Below the pieces are notes generated by a model. That model was not told the DNA's origin. It made no database searches and was given only the letters and a program-made list of their open reading frames with translations. The position numbers were made by a program, and so were the translations under genes. Shown one piece after another: positions 1-7,208 of a stretch of 41,234 bases of DNA. This stretch comes from Planctomycetota bacterium (GTDB taxonomy: Bacteria > Planctomycetota > UBA1135 > UBA2386), in contig JAPYTD010000001.1 of NCBI GenBank assembly GCA_029936315.1, forward strand, positions 1 through 41,234, read 5' to 3'. How positions within the stretch are numbered: position 1 is the first letter of the stretch; the number at the start of each line of letters is the position of its first letter.

Positions 1-231
1 AACTGCTTCAGCGCCGCGCTCGCGGGCGGCGGTGTTCCGGGAGGTGCCGTGATCGGCGCGAGCGACGATCTCGGCGAGTTCGTCGTGGATCGACCAATCA
101 CGCCTTCCGACATGGCGGCGACGATCTTCACGCTGCTCGGCATCGACCCGGAACTCAATCTTCACACCGCCGACGGCCAACCGATCAGGATCGCACCCAA
201 CGGCGCTTTGCCGATCAAGGAGCTGGTCTGA
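1..231 (+). CDS. DUF1501 family protein, C-terminal fragment (cut by window edge)
   Basis: The reading frame is open from the first base and encodes the last 76 residues of a protein. The segment with a Gly-Gly-rich start, V-I-G-A-S-D, then V-D-R-P-I and M-A-A-T-I-F-T-L-L-G-I-D matches the end of DUF1501 proteins, a planctomycete family related to sulfatases and alkaline phosphatases that usually carries a Tat signal at the missing N-terminus. The biochemical role of the family is not established. The next gene starts 2 nt after the stop codon, so the two are probably co-transcribed; DUF1501 genes commonly neighbour planctomycete cytochrome c genes. The family call rests on the C-terminal pattern only. 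Confidence 0.8.
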   Translation, partial: NCFSAALAGGGVPGGAVIGASDDLGEFVVDRPITPSDMAATIFTLLGIDPELNLHTADGQPIRIAPNGALPIKELV

Positions 232-233
232 AC

Positions 234-1586
234 ATGAGGCCCTCGACCCTCGCGGGCCTCGTCCTGTTCCTCGCGGGCGCCTCCCCCGCAACGGCGCAGG
301 ATTCAGCGGTCGACTTCGTCACCGAGATCTTGCCAATCCTCGAGAGCCGTTGCATTGAATGCCACCACGCGCCGCATCGCCTCGCCAGCGGTCGCATGAA
401 GCGGCCAAAGGGTCGCGTGCGATTCGACTCGGTTGCAGCGATCCGTGCGAGCAAGCGCGGCAACCTCATCGTCCCGGGTAATCCGGACGACTCCCTCATT
501 CTCGACGTGATCTCCTTGTCGGGGGACCACGACGATCGCATGCCACCGGCCACTGAAGGGGCACCGCTAAGCGAGGTCGAGGTCGCGCGCATCAAGCGAT
601 GGATCAGCCAGGGCGCTCGCTTCGGCAGCTGGAACAACACCGCAAAGAGCACCACCCAATCGAGCGGCGCCGAATCAAGCGGCATCGGATCAACCCCCCA
701 GCCCAGCAACGCGCAACCACCGATCACCGCACTGGTCTTCACCCCCGACGGTGAGTCCGTCGTGGCGGCCTCGCAACTCGGACTGCAGGTGCTTGAGTGG
801 CCAGGGCTCACCGTTGCAAGGACGATCCCGATCCGGACCCCCAACCTGCATGACCTCGCGTTCTCCCCGGCCGGAGATCGTATCGCGATCGGTGGTGGCG
901 ACCCATCGGAGGCGGGCCTCGTGGAGTTCGTGTCGTGGCCACGTGGCGAATCTGTTCGACAGGTCGGGGATCACCACGACTCGGTCTTCGCCGGCGCGTT
1001 TCGCAACGACTCCGAACTGCTGTCCAGCGGCCTCGACAAGCGCATCGTGCTCTGGGATCTGAAGGCCGGCACCGCGATACGCGAGTTCAAAGGACATTCG
1101 CGCGGTGTGACCGCGCTGTGCTGGCTGCCCGACAGAGAGACCTTCGTCAGCGGCAGCATCGATCAGTCACTGCGGGTCTGGAACGCCGACACGGGCGAGT
1201 TGATCCGCAGCCTCAGCCAGCACACCGGCTCGATCCACGCCCTCGCCCTGCGCCCGAGCACCGAAGGCCTGCCGATGGTCGCGTCCTCCGCCACCGATCG
1301 CACGATCCGATTCTGGCAACCGACGATCGGCCGCATGGTGCGCTACATCCGACTGCCATCCGTTGCCCTGGCCATCGCCTGGATCGACGAAGAGACCATC
1401 GTCGCCTCCTGCCGAGACGGCAAGCTGCGGGTCGTCAACACGTTCACCGTGCAGGTCAAACGTGAACTCAATGCCGTCGCGAAGCTCGGCTACTCCCTCG
1501 CCGTGCATCCCACCGACGGTAGCGTCGCGGTAGGCGGCTTGCATGGCGAGATTCGCCGCGTCGTCGTGCGCCAACGGAAACGGTAG
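234..1586 (+). CDS. Exported haem c / WD40 repeat protein
   Basis: 450 residues. Residues 1-22 are a signal peptide ending A-T-A-Q. A planctomycete-type cytochrome c domain follows, with one haem-binding motif C40-I-E-C43-H44 and the conserved P-G-N-P-D-D-S and D-R-M-P-P stretches around residues 80-105 (Met in D-R-M-P-P is the usual distal ligand region). A Ser/Gln-rich linker leads to a WD40 propeller from about residue 160 to the end, with six to seven blades, the clearest reading S-G-L-D-K-R-I-V-L-W-D and S-G-S-I-D-Q-S-L-R-V-W. It should act in the periplasm or cell envelope as an electron carrier with a protein-binding scaffold. The cytochrome-WD40 architecture is typical of Planctomycetes; its partner is unknown. 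It lies 2 nt downstream of the DUF1501 gene, which suggests one operon. Confidence 0.88.
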   Translation: MRPSTLAGLVLFLAGASPATAQDSAVDFVTEILPILESRCIECHHAPHRLASGRMKRPKGRVRFDSVAAIRASKRGNLIVPGNPDDSLILDVISLSGDHDDRMPPATEGAPLSEVEVARIKRWISQGARFGSWNNTAKSTTQSSGAESSGIGSTPQPSNAQPPITALVFTPDGESVVAASQLGLQVLEWPGLTVARTIPIRTPNLHDLAFSPAGDRIAIGGGDPSEAGLVEFVSWPRGESVRQVGDHHDSVFAGAFRNDSELLSSGLDKRIVLWDLKAGTAIREFKGHSRGVTALCWLPDRETFVSGSIDQSLRVWNADTGELIRSLSQHTGSIHALALRPSTEGLPMVASSATDRTIRFWQPTIGRMVRYIRLPSVALAIAWIDEETIVASCRDGKLRVVNTFTVQVKRELNAVAKLGYSLAVHPTDGSVAVGGLHGEIRRVVVRQRKR

Positions 1587-1800
1587 CACGGCGGCAGGAT
1601 CTGATCGACACGTCCCGCCGGCGGGCGGCCGCCCAGACCAGTACGCGCTACAGCACTTCGGCTTCTAGGGCAATACGAGACATCCGAGCGACAACGCCAA
1701 TCAAATAATCCTCTAGAGTTGGCTGTTTGAACCTGAGACGTTTCGGCGGCGATCACGTCGCGCAATGCAATACCATGCCCGCACTCGTTCTCTCTAGAAA

Positions 1801-1826
1801 CCACACCACGAAGCCACACCATGAAG
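1801..1826 (+). repeat. 13-bp tandem duplication spanning the start codon of the next gene
   Basis: Two adjacent 13-nt units, 1801-1813 and 1814-1826, differ at one base only (C in the first, T in the second). That base makes ACG in the first copy and the ATG start codon at 1821 in the second. No good Shine-Dalgarno sequence is visible upstream. Confidence 0.75.
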
Positions 1827-2555
1827 CACATCATCTCACTCATCGCGGTTAGCGCGTTCCTAAGCACCCCCAGCCTCATTGCTCAGGAGCACGAACGCGG
1901 CGAACGCAATCGCCCAGATGTGCGTCGGCAAGAGAGCACTCGCTCGATCACTGTCGAAGAGTACCGAGGGATCGAACGACAGATCAGAGCAGCGATCGAG
2001 TCGGGACGGATCTCGGCCCAGGACGCCGAGAAGCGGCTGCTCGCTGCGCGCAGGATGATCAAGGCCGAGGAAGGCAAGCGTCCGGACAAGGGCAAGAAGG
2101 ATAAGAAGAGCGGCAAGAAGCAAACCGCAGTCTTGAAGAAGCAAACCGCAGTTTTGAAGATGCTGGCCAAGCAGATCAAGTCAGCCGTCGACGTGGGGCT
2201 GATGGACGAAGCCGAGGCCAAAAAGATCTTGTTGCGCGCGCGCAAGCGCATCGACAAGGACGGCAAGAAGTCGCGCAAGCCATCGCGCAAGTCATCGCCC
2301 AAGTCATCGCGCAAGTCATCGCGCAAGTCATCGCCCAAGCCATCGCGCAAGTCATCGCGCAAGTCATCGCCCAAGTCATCGCCCAAGCCATCGCGCAAGT
2401 CGTCACAGAACGATCACGCCCGTGCCGAAGAGAAAATCAAGAAGATGGTCCGCGACGGCAAGGTGACCCGGAAAGACGCAGCCCGCAGGCTCGAAGAGAT
2501 GCGCCGCGCCAAAGGTAAGAAGAACACCGCCAAGAGCATGTCCCGCGAGGAATAG
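1821..2555 (+). CDS. Exported Lys/Arg/Ser-rich repeat protein with helical repeats
   Basis: 244 residues, very basic. Residues 1-22 form a signal peptide (I-I-S-L-I-A-V-S-A-F-L core, cleavage after L-I-A-Q or nearby). Three related segments of about 33 residues, near 47-80, 114-146 and 200-232, share a pattern of basic residue, I, basic, A, then G-x-(I/L/V)-x-x-x-(D/E)-A, then (K/R)-(R/K)-(L/I)-L; they look like short helix-turn-helix hairpins. Between the second and third lies a run of 11 tetrapeptides of S-R-K-S / S-P-K-S / S-P-K-P type (residues 151-194). I do not recognise the family. The S-P-K tetrads recall histone H1-like tails, which bind polyanions, but the signal peptide argues for action outside the cytoplasm. 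Similar helical repeats continue past the stop codon (see 2556-2718), so this ORF may be a shortened version of a longer ancestor. Confidence 0.7.
   Translation: MKHIISLIAVSAFLSTPSLIAQEHERGERNRPDVRRQESTRSITVEEYRGIERQIRAAIESGRISAQDAEKRLLAARRMIKAEEGKRPDKGKKDKKSGKKQTAVLKKQTAVLKMLAKQIKSAVDVGLMDEAEAKKILLRARKRIDKDGKKSRKPSRKSSPKSSRKSSRKSSPKPSRKSSRKSSPKSSPKPSRKSSQNDHARAEEKIKKMVRDGKVTRKDAARRLEEMRRAKGKKNTAKSMSREE
2118..2159 (+). repeat. 21-bp in-frame tandem duplication (two copies)
   Basis: Units 2118-2138 and 2139-2159 differ at one base and each encode K-Q-T-A-V-L-K inside the basic repeat protein. This is a recent, in-frame duplication. Confidence 0.85.
2271..2402 (+). repeat. 12-bp minisatellite, 11 units, encoding Ser-Arg/Pro-Lys-Ser/Pro tetrads
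   Basis: Eleven consecutive 12-nt units differ almost only at two sites: CGC or CCC (Arg or Pro) and TCA or CCA (Ser or Pro). The near-identity at DNA level, including third positions, indicates expansion by slippage or unequal recombination. The repeat keeps frame, so copy-number changes alter the length of the basic tail without breaking the protein. Confidence 0.9.
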
Positions 2556-2718
2556 GCGCGCGGAGCCAAGACGATCGAAAAAGCGGTCTCGGAAGGCGAG
2601 GTAAGCAAAGAGCATGCTGATCGCAAACACCAAGGCACACATCGAGGCTGGGGTGAAGTCCGGCGAGACGACCCGAGCGGAAGCCGAGAAGCTCTATCGG
2701 GAGCTCGGTTACCGATAG
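2556..2718 (+). pseudogene. Decayed 3' extension of the basic repeat protein
   Basis: Directly after the TAG at 2553-2555 the same frame continues with a fourth helical repeat (A-K-T-I-E-K-A-V-S-E-G-E-V-S-K-E-H-A, about 2565-2618). A fifth repeat (A-H-I-E-A-G-V-K-S-G-E-T-T-R-A-E-A-E-K-L) is found in a different frame from about 2632, ending at a TAG at 2716-2718. Repairing one nonsense codon and one frameshift would give a protein with five repeats. An ATG at 2614 could start a 34-residue ORF for the last repeat, but it has no visible ribosome-binding site. Sequencing error in the source cannot be ruled out. Confidence 0.6.
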
Positions 2719-2797
2719 CGCGTCGTGACCGGCGCATGGTTGCGCCTCGACGTGGCGGATGCATGAAGTCTGGCGGCCTCTGGTGCCGCCAACACGC

Positions 2798-4189
2798 CTA
2801 GCGCTCCCCCCACACCGCGGGCACCTCGAAACCCGCGGGCGGCGAGTTCGGAGCCATATTGGGCTTCACCGCGGTAGCGCGGACCGCCTGCAGCTGCTCT
2901 TGCAGGCGCGCGAAGATCGCGGGCTGCTGGCTGCGCAGGTCACGGCGCTCGCCCGGATCCTCGGCAATGTTGAACAGCTGCCAGGTCTCGCGCTTGGGTC
3001 CCTTCGTTGCGTGAACGCCAAGCCTGCCGTTGTGAATGATCTTCCAGTCGCCAACTCGGATGGCGCCTGACCAAGGGGTCACGTTGTGCACGATGAGTTC
3101 GTGTGGGGACTGGGCGCCGGCCGCGATCACCGGCCAGCAATCACGGCCATCGAGAGGCAAAGGCTGCGCGAGACTCGCGCCCGCCAGCCGTAGCAGGGTC
3201 GGATACAGATCAACGATATGAAGCGGCTCGTGCACGAGTATGCCTGCGGGCAACCTGCCGGGCCAGGAGATCACCGCGGGAACGCGCACACCACCCTCGT
3301 ACAGCGTGCCCTTGCCAGCGCGAAGGATGCCGTTGGAACCGAGTCGTCGAACGCCGCCATTGTCCGAGCAAAACAACACCAGGGTCTCTTCGTCGCCAAA
3401 CCCCTGTTCTCGAAGCGCTGCCGTGATCCGGCCAACGGCGTCATCCAGGCACGCCACCATCGCCGCATAGACTCGCCGACGTTTATCTTTGATGTGTGCG
3501 TACTTTGCGATGTAGCGCTCGGGTGCTTGCAGCGGCGTGTGCGGGGCATTGAACGGTACGTAGAGGAATAGCGGGCGGGCTTGGTCGTGCTCGGTGAGAA
3601 CCTCGATTGCCGCGTCCGCAATCAGATCGGTGGCGTAGCCCTCGTCGCGGTTGACGCGATCGTTCTCGTGCCAGTCCAAGCCACCGTCGCGGATGTGGGT
3701 GAAGTAATCGAGGTTGCCGTTGTAGTGACCGTACTGGCGATCGAAGCCACGCTGCGTTGGCAGGTAGGACCGAGTGGCGTGGCCAAGGTGCCACTTGCCA
3801 CACAGCGCCGTCGCGTAGCCGGCATCCCTGAGGGCACTGGCCAACGTGCGTTCGTTCAGCGGCAAGCCGTGCTGAGCCCAAGGCCTGATGACGCCGCACT
3901 GCAGCCCGAGCCGCATCGGATACCGGCCCGTGAGCAACGCACCACGGGTCGGGGAGCAGACGGGTTGCGCGTAGAACTGCTCGAGCCGCACGCCACGTTC
4001 GGCGAGCGCATCGATATGTGGCGTAGCGATCTGGCTGCCATGAAACCCGACGTCACCCCACCCGAGATCGTCAGCTAACAGCAACACGATATGCGGTCGT
4101 GTCGGTGGTGCGGGCGGAGACAAGGCACACGAGACGAGTAGCCACGAGAGCAGCGAAGCCGCGACGAACACGCGTGGAGGGCGGGTCAT
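2798..4189 (-). CDS. Lipoprotein sulfatase (arylsulfatase-type, FGly-dependent)
   Basis: 463 residues, formylglycine-dependent sulfatase of the alkaline phosphatase superfamily that should hydrolyse sulfate esters, probably of carbohydrates. The N-terminus has a lipobox L-V-S-C21, so it is a predicted lipoprotein facing the periplasm or outside. The metal-binding start is L-L-A-D-D-L-G-W-G-D (about 37-46). The modification motif is C78-S-P-T-R82, where Cys is converted to formylglycine, followed by G-A-L-L-T-G-R-Y-P. K-W-H-L-G-H and F-C-S-D-N-G-G, both typical of active-site regions, are present, as is F-N-A-P-H-T-P-L. Length is normal for the family. It is monocistronic and opposite in direction to its neighbours. 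The substrate cannot be assigned from sequence alone. No sulfatase-modifying enzyme is encoded in the window. Confidence 0.93.
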   Translation of the reverse strand: MTRPPRVFVAASLLSWLLVSCALSPPAPPTRPHIVLLLADDLGWGDVGFHGSQIATPHIDALAERGVRLEQFYAQPVCSPTRGALLTGRYPMRLGLQCGVIRPWAQHGLPLNERTLASALRDAGYATALCGKWHLGHATRSYLPTQRGFDRQYGHYNGNLDYFTHIRDGGLDWHENDRVNRDEGYATDLIADAAIEVLTEHDQARPLFLYVPFNAPHTPLQAPERYIAKYAHIKDKRRRVYAAMVACLDDAVGRITAALREQGFGDEETLVLFCSDNGGVRRLGSNGILRAGKGTLYEGGVRVPAVISWPGRLPAGILVHEPLHIVDLYPTLLRLAGASLAQPLPLDGRDCWPVIAAGAQSPHELIVHNVTPWSGAIRVGDWKIIHNGRLGVHATKGPKRETWQLFNIAEDPGERRDLRSQQPAIFARLQEQLQAVRATAVKPNMAPNSPPAGFEVPAVWGER

Positions 4190-4212
4190 TGCGCATCATT
4201 CTACCGCCCGGG

Positions 4213-4476
4213 ATGTGGCACGAAGTCGGAATCAACAATCTCGGCTACCGCTACCTCGGCAACCAACACTTCCAGATCGCAGTCGCGGTGTTCTCAGACA
4301 ACGTCAAGGCGCATCCGGAATCGAGCAACTGCTATGACAGCCTCGGCGAGGCCCACATGGAAGCCGGCAATCGAGACAAGGCGATCGCCAACTACCAACG
4401 CTCGCTCGAACTCGATCCGAGCAACGACAATGCCAAGCTCATGATCAAGAAGCTCCGCAAGGTCGGCGGCAACTGA
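4213..4476 (+). pseudogene. TPR-containing C-terminal fragment (gene remnant)
   Basis: The frame from about 4200 encodes some 88 residues with two tetratricopeptide repeats (Y-D-S-L-G-E-A-H-M-E-A-G-N and A-I-A-N-Y-Q-R-S-L-E-L-D-P-S-N-D-N-A). The opening I-N-N-L-G-Y-R-Y-L-G resembles the TPR tail found at the C-terminus of many exported serine hydrolases, but the catalytic part is missing: upstream lies the start of the divergent sulfatase gene. An ATG at 4213 could begin an 87-residue ORF, but without a ribosome-binding site. I take it as the surviving 3' end of a lost gene; a short functional TPR protein is the alternative. Confidence 0.6.
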
Positions 4477-4552
4477 GAGCGAGTTCGCCCTGCCAGTTCC
4501 CAGGGGTGTCGGTTGCTGCCTGCAAACGGTGCGCGATCCGGTCGACTGGCTT

Positions 4553-4771
4553 TCAGTCGATCGGCTTGCGCAACAGCCAAAACTGGCCGTCGATCACTTC
4601 GTGCTGCAGGCCATGCTCAGACGTGAACGCTTCGACGGCTTTCACGACGCCTGGATAGAACTCGGCGCGATAGTCGTCGCCGAAAATCACGCCACCGCCG
4701 CGATACGCGTGCCAGTAATAGGTGAGATCCATGTAGACGTCTTTCTCTTCGTAACTCGCATGCACGACGCA
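4553..4771 (-). pseudogene. C-terminal fragment of a class I SAM-dependent methyltransferase
   Basis: About 72 residues on the minus strand match the end of small-molecule/sugar methyltransferases of the Methyltransf_24 type: H-A-S-Y-E-E-K-D-V-Y-M-D-L corresponds to the usual D-A-S-H-x-Y-E-x-V-x-x-D-L, then R-G-G-G-V-I-F-G-D-D-Y, P-G-V-V-K-A-V-E-A-F and F-W-L-L-R-K-P. The SAM-binding N-terminal half is absent; the frame stays open upstream but its translation does not look like a methyltransferase. The fragment is therefore a truncated remnant. Confidence 0.65.
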
Positions 4772-4967
4772 CCTGCTCGACACGGCGCTGCGCATTTCCA
4801 CACAGCGTCCGACAAGAACTTCACAAATACTGACTGATGAGCACGCCGGTTCCCGCGTAAAACTGCACACGCTCCTGGCCTTGCCAGTGGAAACTGCTCG
4901 CCAAGTCATAGATCCAGGGGCTCGTTGCACATCGTCTCGCAACGGTGTGACTTCCCTCTCTCGCTCT

Positions 4968-4972
4968 AGGAG
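4968..4972 (+). promoter_or_regulatory. Strong Shine-Dalgarno for the exported Ig-like protein
   Basis: AGGAG lies 6 nt before the ATG at 4979. It fixes the start of the downstream gene. Confidence 0.75.
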
Positions 4973-4978
4973 ATTCTC

Positions 4979-6346
4979 ATGCGCTGCCTTTCCAGACTGC
5001 TCGCCAGTTCCGTGTTGTTCGCATCCACCGCCTTCGCCCAGGGTCCCCTGGTTCTGATGGGCATCGACGCCGAAGACGGTGGACCCGGGGGCCACGGACC
5101 AATCTCGTCCTACCTGTCTGTCATCACCAACGCCAACACCACGGGCATCCTCGACAACGTCAGCAACGGCGGCTCGGGTATCCTCGTTATTGGCGGCGGT
5201 AAGGACCCGAACGACGACGTCACTGAGTTCTGGGACGAGATGGACAACCTGCTCGGCGGCGGCGTGGTTACGTACGTCAACGGCGCCTCCGTCGCGGGCC
5301 AGACGTTCGCCGGCTTTGCCATGCTTGCGATCGTCAGTGACGTGGACAACACATCGAGTGGTGGCCTGACCAATAGCGAGATGAGCCAACTCGCGGCTCG
5401 CGCCGGCGACATCGCAAACCACATCAACGGCGGCGGCGGCCTGCTCGGCTTCTCATCCAACGAACTCGCGCAACCCTACGCTTACCTGGCAGCCGTCGGT
5501 GCCTTTACGTTCAACTCGCCACCACAATTCGATGACATCACGCCAACTGCCGAAGGCCTCGCCATTGGCATCACCAACTTGCTCGACGTTTGCTGCTGGC
5601 ACGATGAGTATGTGACGTTCCCCGGCTTCCTCGACGTGCTCGCCGTCAACGCGGCCACGAGCACCCCGTGTGCTATCGGTGGCCTCAACGTGATTATCGT
5701 CCAAGGCATCGTGCTGACACCGCTCACGGCGATCTGCGAAATCGGCTCGCAGCACGACGTCACCGCCACGGTCGCAGACAACCTTGGCAATCCGATCGAG
5801 GCGACCACGGTCACCTTCACGGTGACCTCCGGCCCTAGCGCTGGCGCCACCGGTTCCTCATTGACCAACGCGGCCGGCCAGGCAGGGTTCTCATACACCG
5901 GTGCAGCCCTCGGCATCGATACGATCGAAGCCTGCTTCGTGGACAACAATGGCACCACGGTCTGTGCAACCGCAACCAAGGAGTGGATCCCCGTCCCCGA
6001 ATGTTTCTTCCTCCTCGGCACCCAAGAAGGCGCCGTTGCACTGGGCCCGGACCTGGATGACATCATTCGCGTGCTGCCACTCGTGGCCTACCCCGTAAGC
6101 CAAGGCCCCCTGCCAAGTCTGGCCATCCCGAACACCCCGGCACTGGTGGGCCTCGACGTGATTGCACAGGTGGCCATGTACAACCCCCAGGTCTTCCCCA
6201 ACAACCCTCTGCAGTTCTCGAATGCGCTGCGCTTGACGATTGGTCTTGGTGTGCAAAGCGTCGGTTCCAACCAGAGCATTTACCTCGGCGGCAGCCCCAT
6301 GCCGTTGCTTGGGCATAACTTCCAGTTCTGGTTCACCATCATGTAG
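4979..6346 (+). CDS. Exported protein with Ig-like domain and Planctomycete IPN-PAL domain
   Basis: 455 residues. Residues 1-20 are a signal peptide ending A-F-A-Q. Residues 23-240 form an alpha/beta-looking domain with Gly-rich turns (G-I-L-V-I-G-G-G-K and I-N-G-G-G-G-L-L-G-F-S-S), reminiscent of a class I amidotransferase-like or flavodoxin-like fold, but I do not recognise it. Residues 243-336 are a bacterial Ig-like domain of Big_1 type (V-T-A-T-V-A-D-N-L-G-N-P-I then V-T-F-T-V-T-S-G-P). Residues 340-455 end in a domain with I-P-N-T-P-A-L-V-G (383-391), which recurs in the Kelch protein at 21.2 kb and which I know from many planctomycete secreted proteins. It is probably a surface or secreted protein. 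It stands alone between two gene remnants. Confidence 0.8.
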   Translation: MRCLSRLLASSVLFASTAFAQGPLVLMGIDAEDGGPGGHGPISSYLSVITNANTTGILDNVSNGGSGILVIGGGKDPNDDVTEFWDEMDNLLGGGVVTYVNGASVAGQTFAGFAMLAIVSDVDNTSSGGLTNSEMSQLAARAGDIANHINGGGGLLGFSSNELAQPYAYLAAVGAFTFNSPPQFDDITPTAEGLAIGITNLLDVCCWHDEYVTFPGFLDVLAVNAATSTPCAIGGLNVIIVQGIVLTPLTAICEIGSQHDVTATVADNLGNPIEATTVTFTVTSGPSAGATGSSLTNAAGQAGFSYTGAALGIDTIEACFVDNNGTTVCATATKEWIPVPECFFLLGTQEGAVALGPDLDDIIRVLPLVAYPVSQGPLPSLAIPNTPALVGLDVIAQVAMYNPQVFPNNPLQFSNALRLTIGLGVQSVGSNQSIYLGGSPMPLLGHNFQFWFTIM

Positions 6347-6521
6347 CCCCAGGTTCGCGCCGTAGATGGCGCGCGACCGAAGCCATGACGGCAGGCCATT
6401 GCTCGTTGCGGTGGCGCGTCGCCGTGCCGTTCGACGTCAACGTCGTGCGGCAGGCGATCGCCGTCACGTAGGAGCGGTCCCAATAGAGGGATCGCTGGCG
6501 TTCGATCAGACGTCGCCGAGC

Positions 6522-6761
6522 ATGCCGTCGATCCCGTTGCTGGGTATGGCCCTGGCGAAGCTGATCGAGAAGAAGCCGGAGGATGCGGACCTCTTGTTCA
6601 AGATGGCGCGCCTGCACTATCTGGCATTCACCGACAACAGCGCGCTCGTACCGGCTTGGGAAGACGATCGGCACGGCGTGCCGCAGCCAGCTGCCGACCA
6701 CTTGGCCAGTCGGTTCCTTTGGTCGCTACGGTACGACGAAGCAACCCGCGTGGCGCGCTGA
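6522..6761 (+). pseudogene. Possible TPR-protein remnant
   Basis: The frame encodes about 79 residues from an ATG at 6522. The segment L-I-E-K-K-P-E-D-A-D-L-L-F-K-M-A-R-L-H-Y with L-A-F following resembles the start of planctomycete TPR proteins (x-P-x-D-A-x-x-x-x-x-L-A-R-x-H), but the match ends after about 50 residues and no further TPR units follow. No ribosome-binding site is visible. It is most simply an N-terminal fragment of a decayed gene; a small real gene is possible. Confidence 0.35.
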
Positions 6762-7208
6762 CCGTCGCGACCGATAGCTCCCTCGTCCTCATGCCCCCCC
6801 ACGGTGCGATGCGCCAACGACAAGGCTTCGGCGTGCCCCGCGGCACATAGTAAATACATGGAAACGTGACGTGTTTCTCGATGACGCGGCAACATGATGA
6901 CCTCGCTCGCTGCGCGCAAATGCCCCGTGCCCGCACCGAACATCTCACACTATGCTCCGCAGTAGCACGCCAGCGTTCGTTGCTATGGCCGGTTCGTCGA
7001 CACAGTTCGTTGCAAGAAAGCTCGCACAGCTATGTCCACGTCGTGGCCCATTCCAAAGGAACCTCTCTGCCGCCCATTCATGCGGCTGTTACAAGGTAAG
7101 CACCACGGCCCGATGCTCACCGTGCCTCACGCCAAACTGCTCGCGCACACCTCGCCCGGCACTCCCCATGCACACAACCACCAGCTACATGCTTGGTCAG
7201 GAACTCCG
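6762..7208 (+). other. Gene-free stretch upstream of the glycan operon
   Basis: I see no convincing gene, RNA or terminator here. The frame of the downstream GNAT-like gene is open back to 7032, with in-frame ATG codons at 7032, 7080 and 7113, but the translation there has no domain character. The region presumably holds the promoter of the 7.2-13.8 kb operon; I could not find a -35/-10 pair good enough to report. Confidence 0.4.

Noticed and set aside
1614..1634. Overlapping GC palindromes as a terminator after the haem c-WD40 gene
   Set aside because: Two 12-bp perfect palindromes overlap here, but they have no loop and no T-run follows, so a terminator call is not supported.
2271..2402. 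CRISPR-like array
   Set aside because: The 12-bp units are directly adjacent without spacers and are coding; this is a minisatellite.
2176..2406. Long minus-strand ORFs of Met-Thr-Cys-Ala-Met repeats opposite the basic repeat protein
   Set aside because: They are reading-frame shadows of the 12-bp minisatellite; they have no start signals and the plus-strand protein has a signal peptide.
4772..5422. Full-length minus-strand ORF continuing the methyltransferase fragment upstream
   Set aside because: The upstream translation lacks any SAM-binding motif and runs opposite the clearly coding exported Ig-like gene, which has a strong ribosome-binding site.
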